DNA from: Cryomorpha ignava | GTDB lineage: Bacteria; Bacteroidota; Bacteroidia; Flavobacteriales_D; Cryomorphaceae | Direction: 5' to 3' | DNA: 64,000 nucleotides | NCBI RefSeq assembly: GCF_010686655.1 | Contig: NZ_JAAGVY010000004.1 | Coordinates: 1-64,000 of the forward strand | Shown: piece by piece, positions 26,812-36,043 of the stretch | Numbering within the stretch: the first letter of the stretch is position 1 | Layout: each line of letters opens with the position of its first letter | The notes under the pieces: generated by a model | The model's database searches: none | Seen by the model: only the letters and a program-made list of their open reading frames with translations | What the model was told of the DNA's origin: nothing | Position numbers and translations under genes: made by a program

Positions 26812-27024
26812 TCACCTCTCACCTCCCAAGGTCGCCCCCGATTGCCATACACAATGAGGCGCATGAAACTGAGCTTCACCACCATTTTCTGTTGGGTTTT
26901 TTTTCGTTTGTCCTTTTTTGTCAATCACCGTAATATGTTGTTCACTAGCAATATAAACCGTTTTACTACATGAGCACAAGGCCAAAGCGAGCGACCATAG
27001 TATTACCGATACAATCTTTTTCAT
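26812..27024 (-). CDS. small lipoprotein, unknown function
   Basis: Starting at the ATG at 27024 gives 70 residues with a lipoprotein signal (MKKIVSVILWSLALALC followed by S-C). A longer frame to 27087 adds 21 residues that would hide the signal peptide, so I prefer the inner start. The mature part contains VIDKKGQTKKNP and a Cys/His-bearing tail. It precedes the decayed barrel gene and may be the surviving first gene of that unit, or itself truncated. Confidence 0.5.
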   Translation of the reverse strand: MKKIVSVILWSLALALCSCSKTVYIASEQHITVIDKKGQTKKNPTENGGEAQFHAPHCVWQSGATLGGER

Positions 27025-27132
27025 AAGCACTTTTTTAAATAAATTGTCACAAAAAGCTGTCCACATCATAATTCTCCATTTTTCCAAATCTTTATAATAC
27101 CTTTGTACCGAAAAGCTGAATTAAGCGCGGAA

Positions 27133-27504
27133 GTGATAAGATTAGTTGGCATATTTAGTTTAATATTGGTGCTTATTACCCAATCGATAAGCACGAGCCT
27201 GACGCTTTTAAACTTCGAAATTAACCGTGAAACAATCACTGCATTATTCTGCATTAATAAAGAAAAACCAGAGCTGCATTGCAACGGAAAATGCTATCTC
27301 GAAAAGCAAATTAAAGCCGACGAAGAATCGCATTCTGAAAAACCACAATCACGGGTTGAGTTTCTTAATCTGGTTTTTACCATTACACCTTCCGAAACAG
27401 AATTCTTAGCACAAATTGCTACCCCAGTTACACATAATTTCGGTTACATTATTCCGCACTATTCTAGTGCCTTCTATTCCATTTTTCACCCTCCACAGGG
27501 TTAA
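27133..27504 (+). CDS. small membrane-anchored Cys protein of a metal-uptake locus
   Basis: Up to 133 residues if read from a TTG at 27103. That TTG lies inside a TACCTTTG -7 box (27098-27105), so I prefer the GTG at 27133 (123 residues). A hydrophobic anchor (about 1-20) is followed by INRETITALFCINKEKPELH and CNGKCYL, a C-x3-C motif shared by a Bacteroidetes family found beside metal TonB receptors. The protein ends in FYSIFHPPQG. The function is unknown; capture or sensing of copper or another soft metal outside the membrane is inferred from the neighbours (a FixH-like lipoprotein and an OprC-like receptor). Confidence 0.65.
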   Translation: MIRLVGIFSLILVLITQSISTSLTLLNFEINRETITALFCINKEKPELHCNGKCYLEKQIKADEESHSEKPQSRVEFLNLVFTITPSETEFLAQIATPVTHNFGYIIPHYSSAFYSIFHPPQG

Positions 27505-27666
27505 TTGAGTTTTACTTATTGCGTTTTTTACATTGCAAAGCGCAATCCTTTTCTATTGTATTTCAGCCTTATGGTGTTAATCTGGCCGGAGGTCGCGCAT
27601 CACGATAATTGGTTACAACACAATATATTATCACTTTAATAGTACACTCAATAAATATATCAAAAA

Positions 27667-28494
27667 ATGAAATTTTCATCATCTGCCCTATTTATGGGCT
27701 TGGCTTTAATGGCCACAACATTTGTAAGCTGCACCTCTGACGACGATTCAGATGAGCCAATAAACGAACCGGTTGCAAACGATTTGATATTAATCAATTC
27801 TGCATATACTGATGTAGGCTCTATGCTCGTAAACATTTATGCAGCCGATAGCTTAATGGCACAGTACACCAAAATTTATGTAGAAGTAAAAGACTCTGCA
27901 AGCAACAATATCATAACAAATGCAGCAGTAGATATTCTTCCAATGATGAATATGGGCACAATGGTACACTCTGCTCCCCGCGAAAACCCAACATCCAATA
28001 CCGCTACGGAAGGGATGTATCAAGGCGCGGTTGTTTTTATAATGCCGGGAGAAATGGGCTGGACGCTAAATGTTACTATTTACGATCCGGCAAATGACGT
28101 AGAAGGAACGGCCGCCGTGCCGGTATCGGTTGCCCAACCTGCCGTGACACGTACCAGAGTCATTACACCTCTTGACAGCACCAATAACCTGATTATTTCA
28201 TACTTGCATCCCCAAAACCCAAAAGTTGGCGTAAATGATATGGAAATTACCATTCACGAGCGCATTACAGGAATGAACTTCACACCGGTAAATGACTACT
28301 CAGTAAGTATCGATCCTGAAATGCCTTCAATGGGACATGGATCACCCAATAACGTAAATCCTGTAAGTATTGGAAACGGCCATTATAAAGGAAAAGTAAA
28401 CTTTACAATGACCGGAATGTGGAGAATTAATCTTGACATTTACGATGGAACCACTTCAAAAGACACCACCGGTTTTTTCGACATCACCTTATGA
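27667..28494 (+). CDS. lipoprotein with FixH/YtkA-like domains, metal locus
   Basis: 275 residues. The lipoprotein signal ends T-F-V-S-Cys near residue 22, followed by an Asp/Glu-rich linker. Two similar ~110-residue beta domains follow. The second contains PEMPSMGHGSPNN and GHYKGKVNFTMTGMWRINLDIYDG, the pattern of FixH/YtkA-like domains. The first has the diverged MMNMGTMVHSAP and GMYQGAVVFIMPGEMGWTL. The Met and His residues suggest copper handling. The stop is 4 bases before the preferred start of the TonB receptor gene, so the two are one operon. Confidence 0.8.
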   Translation: MKFSSSALFMGLALMATTFVSCTSDDDSDEPINEPVANDLILINSAYTDVGSMLVNIYAADSLMAQYTKIYVEVKDSASNNIITNAAVDILPMMNMGTMVHSAPRENPTSNTATEGMYQGAVVFIMPGEMGWTLNVTIYDPANDVEGTAAVPVSVAQPAVTRTRVITPLDSTNNLIISYLHPQNPKVGVNDMEITIHERITGMNFTPVNDYSVSIDPEMPSMGHGSPNNVNPVSIGNGHYKGKVNFTMTGMWRINLDIYDGTTSKDTTGFFDITL

Positions 28495-28498
28495 AGCA

Positions 28499-30553
28499 AT
28501 GAAAATAGCTTTAACAACAATTCTTCTTGCCTGCGTTTGTGCCCTGGCACAGGCGCAGGATGAAGATACATTGAAATTTTTTACAAAAGGCGATATCACA
28601 AATCAGGTATTCTCTGTTCAAGAAATTGAAGTGCGCCATGCCTGCGAATGTGTAGGTGAATGCACTTGCGAAAATCCAACTGCAAAATCTTACGCCGATG
28701 ATCGCTTCAATACCACAGATAAAATTCTGGCGCGCAGCGGTAGAATTGATATGATAAAACGCGGGAACTTTGCTTTTGAACCTATCCTTAATGGAATGGG
28801 GTCAGACAGAATGAACCTGACTATAGATGGAATGAAAATATTTGGTGCTTGCACAGATAAAATGGATCCAGTAACGAGCTATGTAGAACCTAACAATCTC
28901 AAAAACTTCACCATTCACAATGGGGCCTCCGGTGGCAAATACGGTTCTTCGATTGCCGGATCAATCAATATGGAAACTGCAGGTGCTACAATCAGCAGCA
29001 CGAAGGAATGGACAGGCGAAGTAGGCGCAGGATTCAATTCTGTTGCCAATGGTATTGATGGCTTGCTTTCGATCAATAAAAGTGGTGAGAAGTGGGCTAT
29101 TAATGCAAATGGGGTTTATCGAAAAAACGATAGCTACAAAGCAGGTGGCGGAGAAGAAGTGCCGTTTTCGTATTACGAAAAATGGAATGGTGCCTTTTCG
29201 GGAAAATATATGCCAACAGATCGCGATCTAATCAGCTTCGATGTAATTATAGACGAAGGGTATAACATTGGTTATCCGGCACTTCCTATGGATGTGGGCT
29301 ATGCCAAAGCGCGCATTTACGGTCTTACCTATCAGCGCTATCCCCAAAGCGAGTTTATTGATAAACTTACCTTTAAGGCTTACGCCAATACTGTAAACCA
29401 CGCCATGGATGACACCAAACGACCGGAGGTTTTTATGCACATGGATATGCCGGGATGGACAAAAACTCTGGGTGGTTTTGCAGATGCCGAAATGTCATTA
29501 AAAAAGCATAAAATATCAGCTCGGGTAGATGGTTATTTTAATAATTCACGTGCCGAAATGACCATGTATCCGGCAGAAGAAGCCGCTATGTTTATGCTCA
29601 CCTGGCCCGATGTTGATAAACTCAATTTCGGTGGGTATATTCAAGATCAAATCCAATTAACAGACCTTGATTTAATTCGTGTAAACGCACGTTTAGACAT
29701 TCTGGCAAATACCGTTCGCAGCCAATTTGGAATTGATCAGGCAAGTGTTTTTAATCAAGATCTTTCGGGAGTTGATCACCGCATAATGCCATCGGTAAGT
29801 GCTACCTATCAGCGCACGCTGTCTAGATTTGTTAAAGCCTGGATAACAGCCGGCTACACCGAAAGGGCACCTTCAGTTACCGAGCAATACGCCTTTTACA
29901 TCTTCAATGCTTACGATGGATTTGACTACATTGGAAATGTGGCTTTAAAGAATGAAAAAGCCCTTCAGGGAGATTTGGGAATGAACCTTGAACCGAACCA
30001 GAAATTGTCTCTCGGCGCCTCCGCATTTTACTACCAGATGTACGACTATATTCTTGGAAAAATCGATCCTGATGTTTTGCCGATGACCCATGGTTCAAAC
30101 GGAGTTAAAATATCAGAGAATATTGATCATGCCCTTATTACAGGTCTTAGCCTTTTGTTGACTTATCAGCCAATTGAGAAATTAGATTTTTCTTCTCAAT
30201 TCTCGTATTCTTATGGCGAAACCGGCGATGGTACTCCCCTGCCGCTTATGTCGCCGCTAAAGAATATGACTTCGGCAAATTACACTATTTCAGAATTTGC
30301 GTATGCCAGTTTTCAGGTAGAAGCTGCCGCCGAACAGAACAGATTAAACCCCGATTTTGGAGAAACCGCAAGCCCTGCTTATGCCCTTTTGCACTTAAGA
30401 GGTGGCTACACGTTTAAGATAAAAGAGAATAGCCTTTCGGCGAATGGTGGGATTGAGAATTTGCTCGACACAAAATACAACGATCACCTTGATTGGGGAG
30501 GAATACCGCGGCCTGGCAGGAATTTTTATTTGAATTTGAGCTACTCTTTTTAG
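28499..30553 (+). CDS. TonB-dependent receptor, OprC/NosA-like copper type
   Basis: The ATG at 28499 gives 684 residues with a normal signal peptide (LLACVCALAQAQ). The longer frame from 28433 overlaps the lipoprotein gene and hides it. A Cys-rich stretch, ACECVGECTCENP, precedes the plug. The plug has the OprC-like MKIFGACTDKMDPVTSYVEP and GASGGKYGSSIAGSIN. The barrel ends in GIENLLDTKYNDHLDW and LNLSYSF. Met-rich stretches (MHMDMPGW, AEMTMYPAEEAAMFM) fit copper binding. It imports its ligand across the outer membrane using TonB energy. The copper assignment is inferred from motif and context. Confidence 0.88.
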   Translation: MKIALTTILLACVCALAQAQDEDTLKFFTKGDITNQVFSVQEIEVRHACECVGECTCENPTAKSYADDRFNTTDKILARSGRIDMIKRGNFAFEPILNGMGSDRMNLTIDGMKIFGACTDKMDPVTSYVEPNNLKNFTIHNGASGGKYGSSIAGSINMETAGATISSTKEWTGEVGAGFNSVANGIDGLLSINKSGEKWAINANGVYRKNDSYKAGGGEEVPFSYYEKWNGAFSGKYMPTDRDLISFDVIIDEGYNIGYPALPMDVGYAKARIYGLTYQRYPQSEFIDKLTFKAYANTVNHAMDDTKRPEVFMHMDMPGWTKTLGGFADAEMSLKKHKISARVDGYFNNSRAEMTMYPAEEAAMFMLTWPDVDKLNFGGYIQDQIQLTDLDLIRVNARLDILANTVRSQFGIDQASVFNQDLSGVDHRIMPSVSATYQRTLSRFVKAWITAGYTERAPSVTEQYAFYIFNAYDGFDYIGNVALKNEKALQGDLGMNLEPNQKLSLGASAFYYQMYDYILGKIDPDVLPMTHGSNGVKISENIDHALITGLSLLLTYQPIEKLDFSSQFSYSYGETGDGTPLPLMSPLKNMTSANYTISEFAYASFQVEAAAEQNRLNPDFGETASPAYALLHLRGGYTFKIKENSLSANGGIENLLDTKYNDHLDWGGIPRPGRNFYLNLSYSF

Positions 30554-30712
30554 CTTTAAGCTATAAGCTGCGAGCCGCAAGAGAGCGGTATACTTGAATG
30601 AAACCGCAGGAATAGTTTTAAGCTTAAGGCTGAAATTAAGTCGCAAGCTGTAAGCCACAAGCTTCAAAATTTGGTTGTGATCTTGCAGCTTGAAGCTAAC
30701 CCCTTACAGCTA
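30551..30712. repeat. AAGCTTT-type heptanucleotide repeats between convergent genes
   Basis: AGCTTTA, AGCTATA, AGCTGCG and AGCCGCA units begin at the receptor's stop codon, which is itself part of the first unit. Further 7-base units (AAGCTGT, AAGCCAC, AAGCTTC) continue at 30618-30668, and more degenerate ones to 30712 against the stop of ogt. The words match those at 3453-3483. Confidence 0.7.
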
Positions 30713-30713
30713 A

Positions 30714-31244
30714 TTAAAAAAGTTCCATCTGCTCCGTCAAAAAAGCTCCTTCAAGCATAAGCAATTTCTTTTTTGCCGGAAGGCCACCAGCATAGCCGGT
30801 TAAACTTCCATCGGCGCCTATAACTCTGTGGCAGGGTACAATAATCGAAATAGCATTGGCTCCATTGGCGGAAGCTACTGCACGAATAGCACCAGGATTA
30901 TTAAGCTTTTCAGAAAGTGCTGAATACGAAAGCGTCTTTCCAAAAGGAATTTGAATAAGGGCATTCCAAACTTGTTTTTGAAAATCAGTACCAACAAGAT
31001 GCACAGGCAAATCAAATTCATTTCGCTCACCTGCAAAATAGGCGTCGAGCTGTGCAATTGTTTCGGTAATAACGACTGAACATCCATCTGCAAATTCCGA
31101 TTTCAATTCTGATTTCATCCGATTGTCAATTGCCGAACGCATTTTTCGGTAGCGCCAGTCGCATAAGCAAAGGGTATTGTCATAGCTACCAACAATCAAC
31201 TCACCAAATGGACTTTTGTATTTGGAAATAAAAATCTTGTTCAT
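30714..31244 (-). CDS. ogt: methylated-DNA-[protein]-cysteine S-methyltransferase
   Basis: 176 residues, the normal length for Ogt. The acceptor Cys138 lies in IIVPCHRVIG, preceded by the DNA-binding helix-turn-helix region (PFGKTLSYSALSEKL) and followed by LTGYAGGLPAKKKLLMLEG. It removes alkyl groups from O6-alkylguanine in a one-time suicide reaction. No Ada regulatory domain is present. The gene is monocistronic, convergent with the TonB receptor gene. Confidence 0.95.
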   Translation of the reverse strand: MNKIFISKYKSPFGELIVGSYDNTLCLCDWRYRKMRSAIDNRMKSELKSEFADGCSVVITETIAQLDAYFAGERNEFDLPVHLVGTDFQKQVWNALIQIPFGKTLSYSALSEKLNNPGAIRAVASANGANAISIIVPCHRVIGADGSLTGYAGGLPAKKKLLMLEGAFLTEQMELF

Positions 31245-31429
31245 GGTGATTTGATTTGAGATATATGTGTGTCAAAATGAAACAGGAAAAGTTTCCGGCT
31301 GCAATTTACAATTCAAAATCGGGAAGGCTTGTGGTTGGGTATCGCATTTCCATAAAAATTCCCAAAAATCGGTGATGACGTAATTTTTTGAGTTCTTTTG
31401 GTTGACCAAAGTAAAAATAACCAGTTTTC

Positions 31430-34400
31430 ATGAAAAATCTTATTCTCTCACTCCTATTTCTATCATTTTCATTTTTAGCATTTTCTCAAGACGTACCTCT
31501 CTGGATGCGGCATCCCGCTATATCTCCCGACGGAAAAACAATTGCCTTTTCTTATCAAGGTGATATTTATACAGTACCCATGTCGGGTGGCGAGGCGCGA
31601 CCGATTACACTTCATGATGCTTATGAAAGTCACCCGGTGTGGAATCCAAACAGCGACACACTGGCTTTTGCTTCCAATCGCTACGGCAACGACGATGTTT
31701 TTATAGTTTCGGCAAAAGGTGGCTCCCCTACCCGACTCACTTTTTACAGTGCGCCAGATACACCTTACGATTTTTCGCCCGATGGAAAGCAGGTACTTTT
31801 TGGCTCTACACGTCAGGATGATGTGAAATCTGTACTTTTCCCGTCACGGGTACTTTCAGAGCTTTACGAAGTGTCGGTAATTGGCGGAAGCACGCATCAA
31901 GTTTTGACCACTCCTGCCGAACTTGCTCAATACAATTCTGAGGGCTCGCTGATTTATTTCCACGATCGGAAAGGCTACGAAGATGAATACCGCAAGCACC
32001 ACACTTCATCTGTTACCCGCGACGTATGGTCGTATAATGTAAAGGATAGCACTTACAATCAACTTACTACCTGGAACGGTGAAGACAGAAATCCGGTTTT
32101 GCTGAGCGATGAAGAAATTTATTTTCTGTCTGAACGCAGCGACTCTTTTAATGTGTGGAGCGGGGCAGTGAAAAACGGCAAGATGGACAATCTGCGGCAG
32201 ATGACCAGTTTCGAAAACCATCCCATACGCGATCTTTCAATTGCCAAAAATGGAATGATTTGCTTCTGGTATAACGGTGAGATCTACACTCAACTTCCGC
32301 CACAAGCGCCTGAAAAAGTGGGTGTACAACTATATACCGACAGAAGATATAATGAAGCTGTTGTGAAACTTATTAATGGCGACGTAGATGATTTTACAGT
32401 TTCGCCAAATGGCAAAGAGATAGCTTTTATCGTACGTGGCGAAGTGTTTGTAACTTCTATCGATTACAAATCTACACGACGCATAACAGATACACCGGAA
32501 CAGGAGCGCAATCTGAATTTTAACAGCGATGGAACCAAATTGCTATACTCAGGAGAGCGCAATGAAAGCTGGAATATTTATGAGGCTTCACTCGGCCGAA
32601 AAGAGGATAAGTACTTTTACAATGCCACGCTGATAAATGAAAAACCGGTTGTAGAAACAGATGCCGAGACTTTTCAGGGAAGCTATTCGCCCGACGATAA
32701 AGAAGTTGCATTTCTGGAAAGCAGAACCACTTTGCGTGTAAAAAATCTCGCTTCGGGCGAAATAAGAACAGTCTTACCGGGAGCATACAACTACAGCTAT
32801 TCTGATGGAGATCAATACTATACCTGGTCGCCGGATAGCAAATGGTTTTTGGTTCAATTTTTTGACAACAATAGATGGAACGGCCAGATAGGCCTGGTAA
32901 ACGCCAGCGGCAAAGAAGCACCCAAAGATTTGAGCAAAAGTGGATACGATAATTCACGTCCGAAATTTGGAATGAAAGGCGAAGTGGTTTATTGGTCATC
33001 TGATAAGGAGGGCTATAGAAACCACGCCAGCTGGGGATCGCAAAGCGACGTATTTGCTCTTTTCTTAACGCGCGATGCCTATTATCGGTTTACAATGGAC
33101 GAAGCCGACTACGCATTCTGGAAAGAAAATCAGGAAGATAAGGAAAAGGAAAAGGAGAAAAAAGAAGAAGCCGATAGAGACAAAAAGAAAGACGAAGATA
33201 AAAAAGAACCTGTAAAACCATTGGAAATTGAATGGGAAGGCTTGCAGGACAGAAAAAAACAATTGACCATTTTCTCGTCCTTTCTATCTGACTTTGTGCT
33301 TGACGAGGAAGGAGAAAACCTCTATTACCTCACAAGCACCGGCGACAAAAGCGACTTGTGGAAAACAAACTTTAAGGAAAAAGAAACCAAAATATTTGTA
33401 ACACTAAATGCAGACGGTTCAAATATTGTACTGGGTGAAGAAGAAAAATTTATCTATTTAAGCAAAGATGGCGGCCTGTTGAAAATAAAACTCGAAGACG
33501 CTTCACAGGAGGCAATCGCATTTTCTGCAGAAATGAACCTCAATGCCGATGCCGAAAGAGCTTATATGTTTGACCACGCCTGGCGCCAATTTAAAGACAA
33601 GTTTTATCTGGCTGATTTGCATAATGTAGATTGGCAGATGTACAAAGAAAACTACGAGCGTTTTCTGCCCTATATTAACAATCAGTTTGACTTTGCAGAT
33701 ATGCTTAGCGAAATGCTGGGCGAAATAAACGCTTCGCATACAGGTGCGCGTACACGGCATAGCGAACCAACTGATGATAAGACGGCTTCACTTGGTGTGT
33801 TTTATGATCAGAATTATAAAGGCAAAGGAATGCGAATAGCAGAAGTAATGGACAAAAGTCCATTGCTGACCGAAAAAGCGGAAGTGAAAAGTGGGACGAT
33901 AATCGATAAAATTAATGGGCAGGAAATTAATTCGAATGAAATTTTCTATCAGTTAATGAACAGAAAAGAAGGCGACAAAATATTGATTAGATATTTGGAC
34001 CCAAAAACCGGCAAGCACTGGGATGACGTGGTAGAGCCAATAAGTTTGGGTGATGAAAACCAACTTACCTATGAGCGCTGGGTAAAAACACGCGAAGCTG
34101 AAACGACCAGACTTTCTGATGGTAAAATTGGATATGTCCACGTTCGCGGAATGAATTCAGAGAGCTTTAGAGAAGTGTATAGTAAAGCGCTTGGCGAGTA
34201 CAATACCCGCGATGCGCTGATAGTTGATACCCGCTTTAACGGTGGTGGCTGGCTCCACGACGATCTGGCGACTTTCCTCTCCGGTGAGCCGTACATGCAG
34301 TTTGTACCACGCGGACAGGACAATATGGGAGGAGAACCACTCGCCAAATGGCAAAAGCCATCGGCAGTATTGATGAGCGAGAGCAATTATTCTGATGCCC

Positions 34401-34681
34401 ACATGTTTCCCTATACCTATAAGTACTTCAATATTGGGAAGTTAATAGGTATGCCGGTGCCTGGAACGGGTACTGCGGTTTGGTGGGAAACAATGCTTGA
34501 CGGAACCGTTTTCGGAATACCGCAGATTGGTATGCGCGATGTGAGAACGGGTGAACTACTGGAAAACCAGGAGCTTCAGCCCGATATAGAAGTGCGTAAC
34601 GATCCGGGACAAGCGAGTAAAGGTGTTGATCAGCAACTTGAGGCTGGTGTGGAAGAATTGCTGAAAGAGACTAAAAAATAG
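31430..34681 (+). CDS. tricorn-like S41-family protease
   Basis: 1083 residues with a signal peptide ending at A-F-S-Q. The N-terminal ~650 residues form WD40/TolB-type beta-propeller blades (HPAISPDGKTIAFSYQGDIYTVP, NPNSDTLAFASNRYG). A Lys/Glu-rich linker (about 569-592) interrupts the second propeller. A PDZ domain (about 785-860) and the S41 core (from about 895) follow. Ser988 in NYSDAHMFP is the likely nucleophile. Tricorn proteases degrade peptides; the signal peptide places this one in the periplasm, unlike archaeal tricorn. The start fits a short AT-rich leader. It stands alone. Confidence 0.93.
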   Translation: MKNLILSLLFLSFSFLAFSQDVPLWMRHPAISPDGKTIAFSYQGDIYTVPMSGGEARPITLHDAYESHPVWNPNSDTLAFASNRYGNDDVFIVSAKGGSPTRLTFYSAPDTPYDFSPDGKQVLFGSTRQDDVKSVLFPSRVLSELYEVSVIGGSTHQVLTTPAELAQYNSEGSLIYFHDRKGYEDEYRKHHTSSVTRDVWSYNVKDSTYNQLTTWNGEDRNPVLLSDEEIYFLSERSDSFNVWSGAVKNGKMDNLRQMTSFENHPIRDLSIAKNGMICFWYNGEIYTQLPPQAPEKVGVQLYTDRRYNEAVVKLINGDVDDFTVSPNGKEIAFIVRGEVFVTSIDYKSTRRITDTPEQERNLNFNSDGTKLLYSGERNESWNIYEASLGRKEDKYFYNATLINEKPVVETDAETFQGSYSPDDKEVAFLESRTTLRVKNLASGEIRTVLPGAYNYSYSDGDQYYTWSPDSKWFLVQFFDNNRWNGQIGLVNASGKEAPKDLSKSGYDNSRPKFGMKGEVVYWSSDKEGYRNHASWGSQSDVFALFLTRDAYYRFTMDEADYAFWKENQEDKEKEKEKKEEADRDKKKDEDKKEPVKPLEIEWEGLQDRKKQLTIFSSFLSDFVLDEEGENLYYLTSTGDKSDLWKTNFKEKETKIFVTLNADGSNIVLGEEEKFIYLSKDGGLLKIKLEDASQEAIAFSAEMNLNADAERAYMFDHAWRQFKDKFYLADLHNVDWQMYKENYERFLPYINNQFDFADMLSEMLGEINASHTGARTRHSEPTDDKTASLGVFYDQNYKGKGMRIAEVMDKSPLLTEKAEVKSGTIIDKINGQEINSNEIFYQLMNRKEGDKILIRYLDPKTGKHWDDVVEPISLGDENQLTYERWVKTREAETTRLSDGKIGYVHVRGMNSESFREVYSKALGEYNTRDALIVDTRFNGGGWLHDDLATFLSGEPYMQFVPRGQDNMGGEPLAKWQKPSAVLMSESNYSDAHMFPYTYKYFNIGKLIGMPVPGTGTAVWWETMLDGTVFGIPQIGMRDVRTGELLENQELQPDIEVRNDPGQASKGVDQQLEAGVEELLKETKK

Positions 34682-35190
34682 AGTCGCTTCATGCAGCGCA
34701 TCTTTTGAGATTCTCACATGATTGGCTTCGCGTAATTATTACTTAACGTGGGATTGTTAGATTTTCTCCGAATGAAAACGGTTGTTAAGTTCCTTCAAAT
34801 CACTGCTTAACAAGCCTTTCACGCGCCCCCAGCCTACTTCGACAAGCTCAGCACATCGCCTAAAGGGTAGCATCCATCGCACAGATTGGCGTTTCAGGAA
34901 AAGCTTTATTTCGGATAGCCTACAGAGTGTTGTGAGAAGGCCTTTTTATGAATAGAACTTGTCCGTTATAAGATGTGTGCGATGGTGCCCTTTAGGGATA
35001 GGGTGCGGGAAGGCGTTGATGTTCAGAAATCTGTAAGATCTAAATATGGAAAGTCAATTTACTCCGGCGATGTTTATAGAAATTTAGTTTACCGATAAGT
35101 GCCGAAAGGCTTTATTATTGGCCCGCTTGCAAGCCTTAAGTACTTGGAAGGATTTCAAAACCAGCATCTGACTGTTTGAATTTTCAAACA
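34682..35190. repeat. gene-free gap containing a large palindromic repeat element
   Basis: No gene was found. The element at about 34812-35078 has left-arm blocks (34812-34829, with CGCGCCCC, and 34861-34883, with AAAGGGTAGCATCCATCGCACA broken by one insertion) and matching right-arm blocks (34976-34994 and 35001-35017). It contains TTCGACAAGCTCAG (34838-34851), a word I have often seen in intergenic DNA of this phylum. Parts align with 47118-47173 (inverted), 47261-47335 and 47374-47500. Confidence 0.6.
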
Positions 35191-35192
35191 TA

Positions 35193-35253
35193 AAAAAAGC
35201 TTTGTTCTACTTGAGAAATCAGAAATTGATCGCTCGCAGAACAAAGCTTTTTC
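35193..35253 (-). terminator. terminator of the YqaE-tailed lipoprotein gene
   Basis: A long stem pairs AAAAAGCTTTGTTCT with AGAACAAAGCTTTTT and, on the minus strand, ends in a T-run. It starts 26 bases past the stop. Confidence 0.75.
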
Positions 35254-35278
35254 GTTTGATCAGGTGCTTAGTTTAGAA

Positions 35279-35896
35279 TTATCCTTTTTTGAGAACCATT
35301 ATAAGCGCATATATCACTCCAGGTAAAAAGAATAAAAGAGTTAACACAAGGCTTATTAAAAATTCTGTTCCTATTCCGTACAATAACCCAACCGCCAGTG
35401 GAGGCAAAATAATTGCCAAGATGATATAAAGAACCATATTTGCTTCACCTGCTTGTGGCACAGCACTTACAGCTTTGCTTCTTAGCTTTTTATTAGAGAG
35501 ATTGCTTTTTGTCTTTTTATCGGCTTTCCTTTCTGAATCAATAGTATTAATAGCTTTTTCGGTGCGGTTACCTAAAGTTTCTGATTTTTCAGGCGCAGAA
35601 AATACGGAAGGGCTTTTTACATCCGCTTCGGTGATTTCGTTAGAAGTTGAAGCTTGCGCCAACACCGGAGACTGTTCCCGAACAATTTCATTTGGTTGAA
35701 CATTTTCCATTTTCGCTGTAGCCACTTTAGCTTTCTCATCCGCTTTCTGGGTTCCTTTTATATCAACCTGGTAACCCTTCAAATAGCGTCGCTTCTTTAT
35801 GATTGAAGAACTTGTAAGGTCAGAACTAGTGCTACAGCTGCTTATTAAACAGATGATCAATGCGAATGCGGAGAATGAGAGTAAAGAAGTTTTCAT
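35279..35896 (-). CDS. lipoprotein with C-terminal YqaE/Pmp3 membrane domain
   Basis: 205 residues. A lipoprotein signal (CLISSC, Cys21) is followed by KKRRYLKGYQVDI and a long Lys/Ser/Glu-rich disordered region (about 40-145). The last ~55 residues match the YqaE/Pmp3 two-helix domain: ILPPLAVGLLYGIGTEFLISLVL, then FFLPGVIYALIMVL. Pmp3 proteins are normally only ~55 residues and affect membrane potential in yeast. This joined form is common in Bacteroidetes, but its function is unknown. With a lipidated N-terminus and two helices it would span the periplasmic face of the inner membrane. It is monocistronic with a terminator. Confidence 0.8.
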   Translation of the reverse strand: MKTSLLSFSAFALIICLISSCSTSSDLTSSSIIKKRRYLKGYQVDIKGTQKADEKAKVATAKMENVQPNEIVREQSPVLAQASTSNEITEADVKSPSVFSAPEKSETLGNRTEKAINTIDSERKADKKTKSNLSNKKLRSKAVSAVPQAGEANMVLYIILAIILPPLAVGLLYGIGTEFLISLVLTLLFFLPGVIYALIMVLKKG

Positions 35897-36031
35897 ATAG
35901 TATAATTTTAGTTATTTGAATTAATTATTACAACCAGTATGAAACGCGTTTTGTTCAAAAATCTCGATTTTGACACAGCTTTTTGACACTAGCTTTTAGA
36001 CCCCATAATGAAAAATATCCAACAAGTTAAC

Positions 36032-36039
36032 TAGCTTTG
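36032..36039 (+). promoter_or_regulatory. candidate -7 box implying a leaderless GTG start
   Basis: TAGCTTTG fits TAnnTTTG and ends four bases before the GTG start of the DUF3820 gene, so transcription would begin at or beside the start codon. Confidence 0.4.
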
Positions 36040-36043
36040 CAAA

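Noticed and set aside
27103-27132. TTG start for the small Cys protein
   Set aside because: The TTG is part of a TACCTTTG promoter box. A GTG at 27133 places the hydrophobic anchor at the N-terminus.
28433-28498. Longer start for the TonB receptor gene
   Set aside because: It would overlap the lipoprotein gene by 62 bases and hide the signal peptide. The ATG at 28499 fits both.
33065-33262. Phe-rich 65-codon minus-strand frame
   Set aside because: It is the antisense of the Lys/Glu-rich linker of the tricorn-like protease.
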